Shown in pieces: positions 7,877 through 15,384 of a DNA stretch of 64,000 nucleotides. Location of the stretch: NCBI RefSeq assembly GCF_026410255.1, contig NZ_JAPMLL010000011.1, forward strand, positions 62,001-126,000. Reading direction: 5' to 3'. The DNA is from Xanthomarina sp. F1114 (lineage in GTDB: Bacteria; Bacteroidota; Bacteroidia; Flavobacteriales; Flavobacteriaceae). The notes below the pieces were generated by a model that ran no database searches, had not been told where the DNA came from, and saw only the letters and a list, made by a program, of their open reading frames with translations. A program made the position numbers and the translations under genes. Within the stretch, counting starts at the first letter, position 1. Each line of letters begins with the position of its first letter.

Positions 7877-7961
7877 CGGAGAAAGAGGGATTCGAACCCC
7901 CGGAGGTGTGACCCTCAACAGTTTTCAAGACTGCCGCATTCGACCGCTCTGCCATTTCTCC
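7877..7961 (-). tRNA. tRNA-Ser (anticodon UGA)
   Basis: 85 nt. The acceptor stem GGAGAAA (from 7961) pairs with TTTCTCC (7884-7878), with discriminator G at 7877. The anticodon loop reads CTTGAAA with UGA as anticodon, there is a long variable arm, and the T arm GGGGGTTCGAATCCC is present. CCA is not encoded. Its 3' end faces the accessory region on the left, a common integration target. Confidence 0.95.
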
Positions 7962-7998
7962 TTTGCGTATCTCATCAAGTATCCCTTGAATGCGGGTG

Positions 7999-8028
7999 CA
8001 AATATAGAATCCTTTTTCATTATATCAA
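7999..8028 (-). promoter_or_regulatory. Promoter of tRNA-Ser
   Basis: On the minus strand, TTG (8028-8026) and TATATTTG (8006-7999) are spaced by 19 bp, an excellent Bacteroidetes -33/-7 match 38 bp upstream of the tRNA. Confidence 0.8.
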
Positions 8029-8090
8029 ATATATAAGCCATAATTTTTAAAGTTTTTTTTAGCTCAATAATAATTATGATTTTCTGTTAG

Positions 8091-8118
8091 TTGAAACAAA
8101 AAGCAAGTGGTATTTTTG
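8091..8118 (+). promoter_or_regulatory. Promoter of the nitroreductase/KdnA-like pair
   Basis: TTG at 8091-8093 and TATTTTTG at 8111-8118, spacing 17 bp, followed by the ATG at 8142. Confidence 0.65.
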
Positions 8119-8141
8119 TTGTTCTTATTTAAAAGAGAGTC

Positions 8142-8771
8142 ATGGGAATTATAAACAAATTGCAGTGGCGTTATGCTACAAAAGCTTTTAAACCTAATAA
8201 AATAGTGCCAACTGAAAAATTGGATATTATTAAACAGGCTTTTAACTTAACAGCTTCTTCTTATGGATTACAACCCATAAAACTTATTTTGTTGAGAAAC
8301 AAGGAGCTCCAAGAACAGTTACTACCTTATGCCATGAATCAACAGCAAATTATTCAAGCATCTCATTTACTTGTAATTTGTATTCAAACAAATATCGATA
8401 AGGCATTCGTAAAAAATTATTTCGACCGAGTTCATAAAATCAGAAATACGCCCAAAGACATTCTCAAACCTTTTGAATCTTTTTTAATAGATAATTTTGA
8501 AAACAAAACACAACAAGACATCGAAAACTGGGCTGTCAATCAGGCATATTTAGCTTTGGGAAATTTAATGACTGTTTGTGCCATGGAAGGTATTGACTCT
8601 TGTCCGATGGAAGGATTTATGCCCGAGAAATACGATGAACTTTTAGGCTTAGAAAAGGAAGGTTTAAAATCGGTGTTGTTACTGCCAATAGGTTATCGTG
8701 CTGACGACGATAAGTTTGCTGACTTTAAAAAAGTGAGAAAAACAATTGCAGACAGTATTATTGAATTATAA
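8142..8771 (+). CDS. NAD(P)H-dependent oxidoreductase, nitroreductase family
   Basis: 209 residues, full length for an NfsB-like nitroreductase. The N-terminus WRYATKAFKPNK and the ASSYGLQPIKLILL segment match the family's FMN-binding start (R-S/A-T-K and S-S-x-N/G-x-Q-P). The C-terminal LPIGYRADDD-K motif is the usual end of the FMN site. These flavoproteins reduce nitro compounds, quinones or flavins with NAD(P)H in the cytoplasm. The physiological substrate is not shown. It lies 20 bp upstream of the KdnA-like gene and shares its promoter; a functional link between the two is not evident from sequence. Confidence 0.88.
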   Translation: MGIINKLQWRYATKAFKPNKIVPTEKLDIIKQAFNLTASSYGLQPIKLILLRNKELQEQLLPYAMNQQQIIQASHLLVICIQTNIDKAFVKNYFDRVHKIRNTPKDILKPFESFLIDNFENKTQQDIENWAVNQAYLALGNLMTVCAMEGIDSCPMEGFMPEKYDELLGLEKEGLKSVLLLPIGYRADDDKFADFKKVRKTIADSIIEL

Positions 8772-8791
8772 ATTTTAAAAATTAGAAAGCC

Positions 8792-9985
8792 ATGCCAGGA
8801 TTTGAATTATTTGGTGATAAAGAAAGAAAAGAGTTAAACGATGTGTTGGATAATGGAGTATTAATGCGCTACGGATTTGACGGGATGCGTAACGGACATT
8901 GGAAAGCCAAAGAGTTAGAAAGCACACTTGAAAGCAAACTGCAAGTAAAACATGCGCAATTAGTTTCTAGTGGTACTGCAGCTGTTTCTGTAGCTTTGGC
9001 TAGTGCTGGAATTGGTTCTGGAGACGAAGTGATTATGCCAACCTTTACTTTTGTTGCCAGTTTTGAAGCTATAATGATGTTGGGTGCAATTCCTGTTTTA
9101 GTAGATATCGACGATACTTTAACCTTGGATCCAAAGGCTGTTGAAGCAGCTATTACATCAAAAACAAAAGCCATTATGCCCGTCCATATGTGTGGAAGTA
9201 TGGCAAATATGGACGCTTTAATGGCGCTTTGTAAAAAACATAATCTAATTGTTATAGAAGATTCTTCTCAAGCAACAGGAGCTACTTATAAAGGAAAACC
9301 CTTAGGTAGTATTGGAGATTTAGGCTGTTTATCTCTAGACTTTGTGAAAATTATAACTGCTGGTGAAGGTGGAGCAGTATTAACTAATAACGAAACTTAT
9401 TATACACATGCAGATCATTATTCAGATCATGGACATGACCATAAAGGAAATGACCGTGGAGCAGAAACGCACCCGTTTTTAGGATATAATTTCAGAATTT
9501 CAGAGTTGCATGCTGCCGTTGGTTTAGCACAATTAAGACGTTTAGACGAATTTGTTACTATACAAAAGAAAAACTATAATATTCTTCGTGAAGCGCTTTC
9601 GGCAATTCCAGAACTCACTTTTAGAACTGTTCCAGAAGGAGGCGAAGAAAGTTATTCATTTTTAAGTTTCTTTTTATCCGATTTAGAAACGTCTCGAAAA
9701 GCCTCAATAGCTCTAAAAGAAGCAGGAGTTGATGGGTGTTTTCATTATTACGATAATAGCTGGCATTATATTAGAAAATGGGACCACCTAAAGAATTTAA
9801 AAACCTTGTATCCAGTTTCAATTGAAGTTAAAAATGGTTTAGAGTATCTTCAAACAAAAACCTTTGAACAATCAGATCATTATATTGGGAGAAATATCTC
9901 GTGTTTAATTAAACTTTCTTGGACAGAAGAAGAGGTAATAGAACGCGCTCAATTAATGGTAAAAGCTATTTCTTCAGTTTTATAA
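8792..9985 (+). CDS. kdnA: DegT/DnrJ/EryC1/StrS aminotransferase, KdnA-like (Kdo8N biosynthesis)
   Basis: 397 residues. It is a fold type I PLP enzyme with the catalytic lysine K186 in DFVKIITAGEGG. The start MPGFELFG, the CGSMANMD segment (134-141), SDHGHDHKGNDRGAE (about 211-225) and the SWTEEEVIERA end closely follow the Shewanella 8-amino-3,8-dideoxy-manno-octulosonate aminotransferase KdnA, as recalled from the family. KdnA aminates the C8-oxidised sugar made by KdnB from Kdo; the product replaces Kdo in lipid A-core. KdnB, an iron-dependent alcohol dehydrogenase, is not next to it here, so it must be elsewhere if the pathway is present. Otherwise the enzyme would aminate another ketosugar. 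Confidence 0.8.
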   Translation: MPGFELFGDKERKELNDVLDNGVLMRYGFDGMRNGHWKAKELESTLESKLQVKHAQLVSSGTAAVSVALASAGIGSGDEVIMPTFTFVASFEAIMMLGAIPVLVDIDDTLTLDPKAVEAAITSKTKAIMPVHMCGSMANMDALMALCKKHNLIVIEDSSQATGATYKGKPLGSIGDLGCLSLDFVKIITAGEGGAVLTNNETYYTHADHYSDHGHDHKGNDRGAETHPFLGYNFRISELHAAVGLAQLRRLDEFVTIQKKNYNILREALSAIPELTFRTVPEGGEESYSFLSFFLSDLETSRKASIALKEAGVDGCFHYYDNSWHYIRKWDHLKNLKTLYPVSIEVKNGLEYLQTKTFEQSDHYIGRNISCLIKLSWTEEEVIERAQLMVKAISSVL

Positions 9986-10008
9986 TAAACAATAAAAAAT
10001 ACTTTGAT

Positions 10009-10055
10009 AACCTTAAGCAGCAAATTGGTTAATTTAAGTTGCTTAAGGTTGTTTT
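10009..10055 (+). terminator. Terminator after KdnA-like gene
   Basis: Stem aaccttaagca (10009-10019) / tgcttaaggtt (10040-10050) with an inner aaatt/aattt pairing, followed by gtttt. Confidence 0.7.
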
Positions 10056-10101
10056 CTGGATACACTTTCTTCTTTCTGTTTTCTCGAAAAACAATATTCA
10101 A

Positions 10102-10144
10102 TTAACATATAGAGAGCTTTTCAAACATCTTATCTATATGTTAA
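10102..10144. repeat. Perfect 12-bp inverted repeat
   Basis: ttaacatataga (10102-10113) is the exact reverse complement of tctatatgttaa (10133-10144), with a 19-bp spacer. No T tract follows. It is an operator or structured-element candidate. Confidence 0.55.
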
Positions 10145-10552
10145 GGTAAGCATGTTTATATATAATTTAAACATTCTTCAAAATAATTGTCGATACAGGG
10201 CTTACTGCTCTTTTTCAGTTTATCTAACCATTCTAAAAATCACACTAAAATTCTTAGCAATATTTAATTTAACAGGTAACTTTTAGATCTTTCATAATTT
10301 TTCAAAAGAAATGTTAACCTTTAAAAAAGTATGCTATTAAAAGTAAAGAACAATAAAGTGATTCATATTTTAAAATAGATTATTAACACTTTTATTAATA
10401 TGAGAATTTTAATTCTTAGAGTCATTAATTATAGTTTATTAAAGATCTAGAAAGAATAAATTAAACTGCTTAATAAGTGAAGATTCATGATACCATAGTT
10501 GTATTAGATTCTTATATAAACAAATACTGAAGTTAAATTAAACCAAGGAACA

Positions 10553-11305
10553 ATGAAAAATTATAGAAAATTTACTCAAATCACACTACTTTTATTATCG
10601 TTATCCTTAGTATCTGTTTCTTGTAGCGAAGAAACCCTTGATCCTAATAACAATAACAATCAACCCTCAGTTTCTCTACACGATATTCAAGGAGATTGGA
10701 TTCGAATTGGAGGTAATAACCCAACAAATAATGGGATGAAAATTAATGTTAATGAAGATATAGGGACTATTACAGATAAACAACAATCAGGTTTTAGTGA
10801 TGGAGACATTAAATGGATGGATATTGTTGGACAAGGCTCAGGAAATTATACACATCAAGAATTAGGAAGTGATTATAATTACTACCCTGCAACTATAAAT
10901 TTTGGTGTGGACGATACCTTACGCGTCGATGTAAACCATTCGGGAGCTGGGAATCTTCAAAAATGGGTGCGAGAAGCTAATTTTACACCACAATCTGTTT
11001 ACCTGGAAGTATTGCAAGGGAGTTGGATTCGTGTTGGAGGAAATAATCCAACGAACAACGATATGGTAATAGATGTAGAAGCCGATAATGGTATTATTAC
11101 CGATCCAGCTTTATCTGGATTTGATTTAGGGGACCTTAAATGGAAAGACATTTATGCTTTAAATAATAACAGTTTTAGTTATGAAGAATTAGGAAGCGAT
11201 AATAATTATTACCCTGCTACTATGGAATTGGGTGTTGCCGACACGCTTAGAATTGATGTTAATAATTCTGGAGCCGGATATATTCAGAAATGGGTTAGAC
11301 AGTAG
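10553..11305 (+). CDS. Secreted lipoprotein with two tandem repeat domains
   Basis: 250 residues. A signal peptide with a lipobox ends at the cysteine of VSVSCSEE (C24), so the protein is a lipoprotein anchored in an outer or inner membrane. After an N-rich linker (DPNNNNNQPS) come two copies of a domain of about 95-100 residues, about 48-145 and 155-250. Each begins with GDWIRIGG/GSWIRVGG-NNPTNN, passes through ELGSD-NYYPAT and ends with SGAG-QKWVR. The copies are near-identical in key positions, pointing to recent internal duplication. The fold is probably all-beta (lipocalin-like). No function is recognised. Confidence 0.8.
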   Translation: MKNYRKFTQITLLLLSLSLVSVSCSEETLDPNNNNNQPSVSLHDIQGDWIRIGGNNPTNNGMKINVNEDIGTITDKQQSGFSDGDIKWMDIVGQGSGNYTHQELGSDYNYYPATINFGVDDTLRVDVNHSGAGNLQKWVREANFTPQSVYLEVLQGSWIRVGGNNPTNNDMVIDVEADNGIITDPALSGFDLGDLKWKDIYALNNNSFSYEELGSDNNYYPATMELGVADTLRIDVNNSGAGYIQKWVRQ

Positions 11306-11616
11306 TAATTGGAGAATATTCAAGTTTCAATTCAGAAAAAATCAAAAATAGGTTTAAGTTTTAAATATTTACGAATTATATGTTAACCTTTTGGTAATTG
11401 TAACATTAAGGGGTAGAGTTGAGTAAAATACTAAGAAATAAGTGTTAATTATTAATTTAAAGTTCAAGTTTAATCGAACCTTAAATAGAAAAATATTAAA
11501 GAGGCTATTAATCGATGTGAAAAGGGAATTTTGAACTAATTTAGTTCTAATTCCCTTTTTTTTATTTTAATAGCTAATGTACTAGATGATATTGATGAGC
11601 TTATAATCACTTAAAA
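11306..11616. other. Intergenic region between convergent genes
   Basis: 311 bp; nothing recognised except the strong terminator at 11520-11562. The distance between the lipoprotein stop and the terminator (over 200 bp) would leave a long 3' untranslated region or hide a small RNA. Confidence 0.45.
11520..11562. terminator. Strong hairpin terminator
   Basis: Stem aaaagggaatt (11520-11530) / aattccctttt (11549-11559), an inner gaact/agttc, then a T run to 11562. The A run on the left lets it act from both sides. Confidence 0.85.
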
Positions 11617-12774
11617 TTAATAGGTAACATAATCAATAATTTCTAAGCCATAGCCAATCATTCCAACACGTTTAGTCTGCTCACTATTAGACATTAAGCG
11701 TAGTTTATGAATGTTTAAATCGTGAAGTATCTGTGCGCCAATCCCAAAGTCTTTATGATCCATTTGAATACTCGGAGCCTTTATTAGGTCTTTATGGTTC
11801 TGTTTCTCTTTAAGAATAGAAAGTCTATGTAATAAATTGGTAGACTGATTCTGTTGATTAATAAAAATAATTGCTCCCTTACCTTCATCGTTAATCAACT
11901 TAAACATGTCGTCTAACTTCTTATCAGCATTATTGGTTAAGGTTCCTAAAATATCATTATTTACTAATGTTGAATTAACACGTGTTAAAACATGTTCGTT
12001 GGTATTCCAAACACCTTTGGTAATAGCAATATGTACTTGGTTATTTGTTGTTTGCTGATAAGCTCTTAGTCTAAACTCACCAAATCGAGTTAGCATTTCA
12101 AAATCCTCCTTTTTTTCAATTAAGGAATCATGTTGCATTCTATAGGCTACCAAATCTTCTATAGAAACTATTTTTAAATCGAATTTTTCAGCAACTTTTA
12201 TAAGCTGTGGTAGTCGGGCCATAGTACCGTCTTCATTCATGATTTCCACAATAACTCCAGCAGGTTTTAAGCCAGCTAAACGCGCAAAATCTATAGCAGC
12301 TTCTGTATGTCCAGTTCTTCTTAATACACCACCTTCTCTGGCTACCAAAGGAAAAATATGTCCTGGTCTGGCTAATTCGAAAGGTTTGGTATTATCGTCT
12401 ACAAGCGCTTTTACCGTTTTGGCTCTATCTCCGGCAGAAATACCAGTAGTTACACCATTTCCTCTTAGATCTACAGAAATAGTAAAAGCGGTTTCCATTG
12501 GGTCGGTATTATTGTGAACCATAGGATTTAACTCAAGTTCTTTACAGCGTTTTTCCGTAAGAGGTGTACAAATTAATCCACGACCATGAGTGGCCATAAA
12601 ATTAATCATCTCTGGAGTTACCATTTCGGCAGCAGCTAAAAAATCTCCTTCGTTTTCTCTATCTTCATCATCAACAACAATAATTACCTTTCCATTCCTA
12701 ATATCGTTAATGGCTTCATCAATGGTGTTTAATTGTATTTTTGTAGTTTCTTTTGACATTTTTAGCGTAGACAT
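11617..12774 (-). CDS. ribBA: 3,4-dihydroxy-2-butanone-4-phosphate synthase fused to a degenerate GTP cyclohydrolase II domain
   Basis: 385 residues from ATG 12774 (an upstream TTG at 12780 is less likely). The N-terminal half (about 10-212) is an intact RibB: VDDEDRENEGD, HGRGLICTPL, GDRAKTVKAL, RPGHIFPLVAREGG and RRTGHTEAAID are all present, so it can make DHBP from ribulose 5-phosphate for riboflavin. The C-terminal half (about 225-385) is GTP cyclohydrolase II-like in length, but the zinc cysteines (RVHSEC and RCDCG) are replaced by RVNSTL and TNNADKK, and the RQEGRG loop reads NQQNQS. The second activity is therefore probably lost, as in RibBX proteins. It has its own promoter and follows lptF/G by 34 bp. 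Confidence 0.9.
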   Translation of the reverse strand: MSTLKMSKETTKIQLNTIDEAINDIRNGKVIIVVDDEDRENEGDFLAAAEMVTPEMINFMATHGRGLICTPLTEKRCKELELNPMVHNNTDPMETAFTISVDLRGNGVTTGISAGDRAKTVKALVDDNTKPFELARPGHIFPLVAREGGVLRRTGHTEAAIDFARLAGLKPAGVIVEIMNEDGTMARLPQLIKVAEKFDLKIVSIEDLVAYRMQHDSLIEKKEDFEMLTRFGEFRLRAYQQTTNNQVHIAITKGVWNTNEHVLTRVNSTLVNNDILGTLTNNADKKLDDMFKLINDEGKGAIIFINQQNQSTNLLHRLSILKEKQNHKDLIKAPSIQMDHKDFGIGAQILHDLNIHKLRLMSNSEQTKRVGMIGYGLEIIDYVTY

Positions 12775-12795
12775 GTTCAATAATTAAATGTGTTG

Positions 12796-12803
12796 CAAAG
12801 ATA
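12796..12803 (-). promoter_or_regulatory. -7 promoter element of ribBA
   Basis: TATCTTTG on the minus strand, 22 bp before the ATG. No clear TTG at -33. Confidence 0.5.
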
Positions 12804-12807
12804 TGGC

Positions 12808-14679
12808 TTATTTTAAACTAACAGATAAGTCTTCATTAATTTTGTTCCTTCTTAGGTAATGATTTAAAGGGTAAAGAACCAAGCCTAAAGTTAATAGAAT
12901 TGGGTTTTTAGAAACACTTTTTGTTTTTATTAATTTGTAAATGGATAGTTGCTTTATAGTAGAAGCTATAAAGTAAATAAAATAAACGAAGAAGGATATA
13001 ATACTTAAATGAAGACAAACTTCGGCTATTTCTTCTAATTTGTTATTTTTTAAGATAAAATAAAGCGGTAATAGTACAGCGCCAATAATATAAAATATAA
13101 ATGCGAATTTGGCATAAACTTTATAATCCTCATGCCTTTTTCTTATTGCCTTATAATCTTCAACAAGAACAAGTGTTTCATGAGGGACCTCTTGAGTTTC
13201 TTCAATAATTTCTCGGACAGCCTCTGGAAGCTTAGTTTTAGCTGTTTCAACCTCTTTTTTCTTAATTTTCAATAATTTTTTTATAGGATCTATAATATGA
13301 TCAAATTCAAATAGTCCACGATCTTCGGTGGCTCTTTTAGTAAGATATATTCCTAATGGCAGCATGATTAAGGTAGAAAACCAAGAAGCAAATATAGGAT
13401 TAAGGCTTCCGTCTTTTGCGCTGTTTTTTGCAAAAATACCTATAAAATGATAGGTTAAGAAAAGTAAAATTGCGACAACCATTGGTAATCCAATACCTCC
13501 TTTTCTAATAAGAGCACCTAATGGAGCACCTACAAAAAAGAGAATTATACAGGCAAAACCTAAAGCTAATTTTTCATGAAGAGCTATAATATGCTTATTA
13601 AGCCAAATACTTTTAGCTTTCATGCTTTCTTCTCTGTTTTTAATAACTTGTTGCGTACTTTTAAAAGTATTTGTGGCTAAATCTATTAGCACTACTCTAT
13701 TTTTATTGTTATAGAGGTCAAGTATATTACCTGTATATGTGTTTTCTCTAGCACCAGTAACTCCTTTGTTTAAATGTTGAAAGTTACTTCTGTTATATAG
13801 ATTCGATGCTAGTTCTTTTACATTTTTATCTTGGTCTATTCTTAGAGTATCAATAGTATAGCTTAAGTCTTTAATATTTAGCATATTGTACTTGTCGCTA
13901 ATATCTTTTTGTTCTAAATCTATCTTGTTTAAGTTCGTTAAATCAACATTAATTGTATATTTCTGGAAATGACTTTTGGTCATTGGTTTTTTTAATCTGC
14001 TCTTAAAATTTTTTGGAGGAGTATCATCGTAAAAATAACCATCAAAAAGAATTAGTTGTAAGATATCAGATTCTTCTTCTCCTTTTAATTCTCCGTTTTT
14101 AGCGTAGATGGTGGTGAAGTTTCCAGATTTATTTCCTACTTTTTTATGAATAAGCACTTCTTTTAAAAACTGGCCTCTGTCTCCACTTTTGTCTGCCACC
14201 TTAATATTGTATTCACTTCCAACCTCATTAAATTGGCCTTTAGCAATAACCATGGCAGGTTTTAGTTTAGCTATGTTTTTCCGAAGATTATAGGAATTGT
14301 ATTCTGCCCAAGGAATGACATTGTTTGAAAAGAAAAAAGTAGTAATTCCTAATGCGACAATAAAGATACTAAGCCCTTTCATGGCTCTTTGCAATGAAAT
14401 TCCTGTAGATTTCATAGCTGCAAACTCATAGTTTTCAGCAAAACTTCCAAACACCATAATAGATGCTAGTAATATAGTTAGAGGAAGAACTAACGGAATT
14501 AATTTTGGCGCAAAATAAAGAAGAAATTTAGCAACCACTACCATATCTAAATCCTTACCGGCTAGCTCTTTAATGTAAAGCCAAATGGTTTGTAAAACAA
14601 AAATCAGCATGAGTATTACAAACACGCTGATAAAAGTTTTTAGATAGGAGGTTAGTATGTATCGGTCTAAAATCTTCAA
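12808..14679 (-). CDS. LptF/LptG family lipopolysaccharide export permease, extended
   Basis: 623 residues, against about 360 for E. coli LptF/G. The N-terminus MKILDRYILTSYLKTFI and the following helices (about 12-35, 50-80, 95-120) are typical YjgP/YjgQ. A periplasmic beta-jellyroll-like domain (about 125-370) and three more helices (about 370-460) complete the permease. The extra C-terminal 140 residues hold a charged linker and two to three further transmembrane helices. The protein pulls LPS out of the inner membrane with LptB2. It starts with TTG 14679, which fits the family's N-terminus; no ATG is near. It lies 7 bp after lolA in the ftsK-lolA-lptF/G block. Confidence 0.85.
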   Translation of the reverse strand: MKILDRYILTSYLKTFISVFVILMLIFVLQTIWLYIKELAGKDLDMVVVAKFLLYFAPKLIPLVLPLTILLASIMVFGSFAENYEFAAMKSTGISLQRAMKGLSIFIVALGITTFFFSNNVIPWAEYNSYNLRKNIAKLKPAMVIAKGQFNEVGSEYNIKVADKSGDRGQFLKEVLIHKKVGNKSGNFTTIYAKNGELKGEEESDILQLILFDGYFYDDTPPKNFKSRLKKPMTKSHFQKYTINVDLTNLNKIDLEQKDISDKYNMLNIKDLSYTIDTLRIDQDKNVKELASNLYNRSNFQHLNKGVTGARENTYTGNILDLYNNKNRVVLIDLATNTFKSTQQVIKNREESMKAKSIWLNKHIIALHEKLALGFACIILFFVGAPLGALIRKGGIGLPMVVAILLFLTYHFIGIFAKNSAKDGSLNPIFASWFSTLIMLPLGIYLTKRATEDRGLFEFDHIIDPIKKLLKIKKKEVETAKTKLPEAVREIIEETQEVPHETLVLVEDYKAIRKRHEDYKVYAKFAFIFYIIGAVLLPLYFILKNNKLEEIAEVCLHLSIISFFVYFIYFIASTIKQLSIYKLIKTKSVSKNPILLTLGLVLYPLNHYLRRNKINEDLSVSLK

Positions 14680-14686
14680 AAGTTAC

Positions 14687-15325
14687 TTAATCCAATTTGT
14701 TAATGTAGTAATCTTTATACTTGTTCTTGTCAAAAGTAAATAAGGATTTCGAAATAGGTTCGTTTGTTTTAAAAGAATTAACAGTTAAAGTGGTCTTTGT
14801 TCCGTTTTCACCAACTTCAATTAAATTATAAATATGTTTGGTTTGTGCATCGATACCTAAAAGGACTTGTTTTATTTCAGAGTTGGAATCAATAGGTGTT
14901 AATTTTACATATTGAATTTTTCTTCCTTTTACATCTTGGATAATATCCATTTTATATTGATATCCATTTTCATAAAAAGTTAGCATTTTACTAGGAGTAA
15001 TGCTACCTTCATCGTTAGGGTTTTCTGTAGAAATAGTTACTTCTTCATCGTCAGGACTTATACTATAAAGTGTTTTTCCATCAAAAATACGAGTGGCACC
15101 CAAAATATTTAACCTGTATTTATTTCCTTGCAAAACAACATCACCACGGGTTTCTTGTTTGATGTTTTCTGCTGTGTTATCTAAAGCGTATTTAAAATCT
15201 ATAGATATATTATCGTAGTTCTTTGCTTTTTGAGAAACTTCGTCTAACAGAGCTTTGGCTTTGCTATCCTGAGCATAAGAGGCTACGCTAATAAAAAGTG
15301 CTAAAATAAGAGTTACTTTTTTCAT
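14687..15325 (-). CDS. lolA: LolA-like outer-membrane lipoprotein carrier protein
   Basis: 212 residues. A signal peptide ends at VASYAQ (about residue 19). The remainder has the LolA layout: a helix ALLDEVSQKAKNYDNISIDFKYALD, then beta strands such as GDVVLQGNKYRLNI and FDGKTLYSISPDDEEVTI. LolA ferries lipoproteins through the periplasm from LolCDE to the outer membrane. It is part of the ftsK-lolA-lptF/G block, 59 bp after ftsK. The bacteroidete form is longer and divergent from E. coli LolA. Confidence 0.88.
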   Translation of the reverse strand: MKKVTLILALFISVASYAQDSKAKALLDEVSQKAKNYDNISIDFKYALDNTAENIKQETRGDVVLQGNKYRLNILGATRIFDGKTLYSISPDDEEVTISTENPNDEGSITPSKMLTFYENGYQYKMDIIQDVKGRKIQYVKLTPIDSNSEIKQVLLGIDAQTKHIYNLIEVGENGTKTTLTVNSFKTNEPISKSLFTFDKNKYKDYYINKLD

Positions 15326-15384
15326 TGAAATAATTTTTATGTATTCCTTCTCTGTCTTTAAAAGAAAGAATTTACTTAATTAAT

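Larger units (their letters stand above)
9986..10552. other. Intergenic region with terminator and paired inverted repeats
   Basis: 567 bp without a supported gene. It contains the terminator listed separately, a perfect 12-bp inverted repeat (10102-10113 and 10133-10144) and a 7-bp one (10152-10158 and 10168-10174). The rest is AT-rich with no clear signal; no TAnnTTTG box was found directly before the next gene. Confidence 0.5.

Noticed and set aside
10553-11305. Lipoprotein gene repeats read as a CRISPR-like or VNTR array
   Set aside because: The repeats are coding domains of about 300 bp with in-frame differences, not short spacers and repeats.
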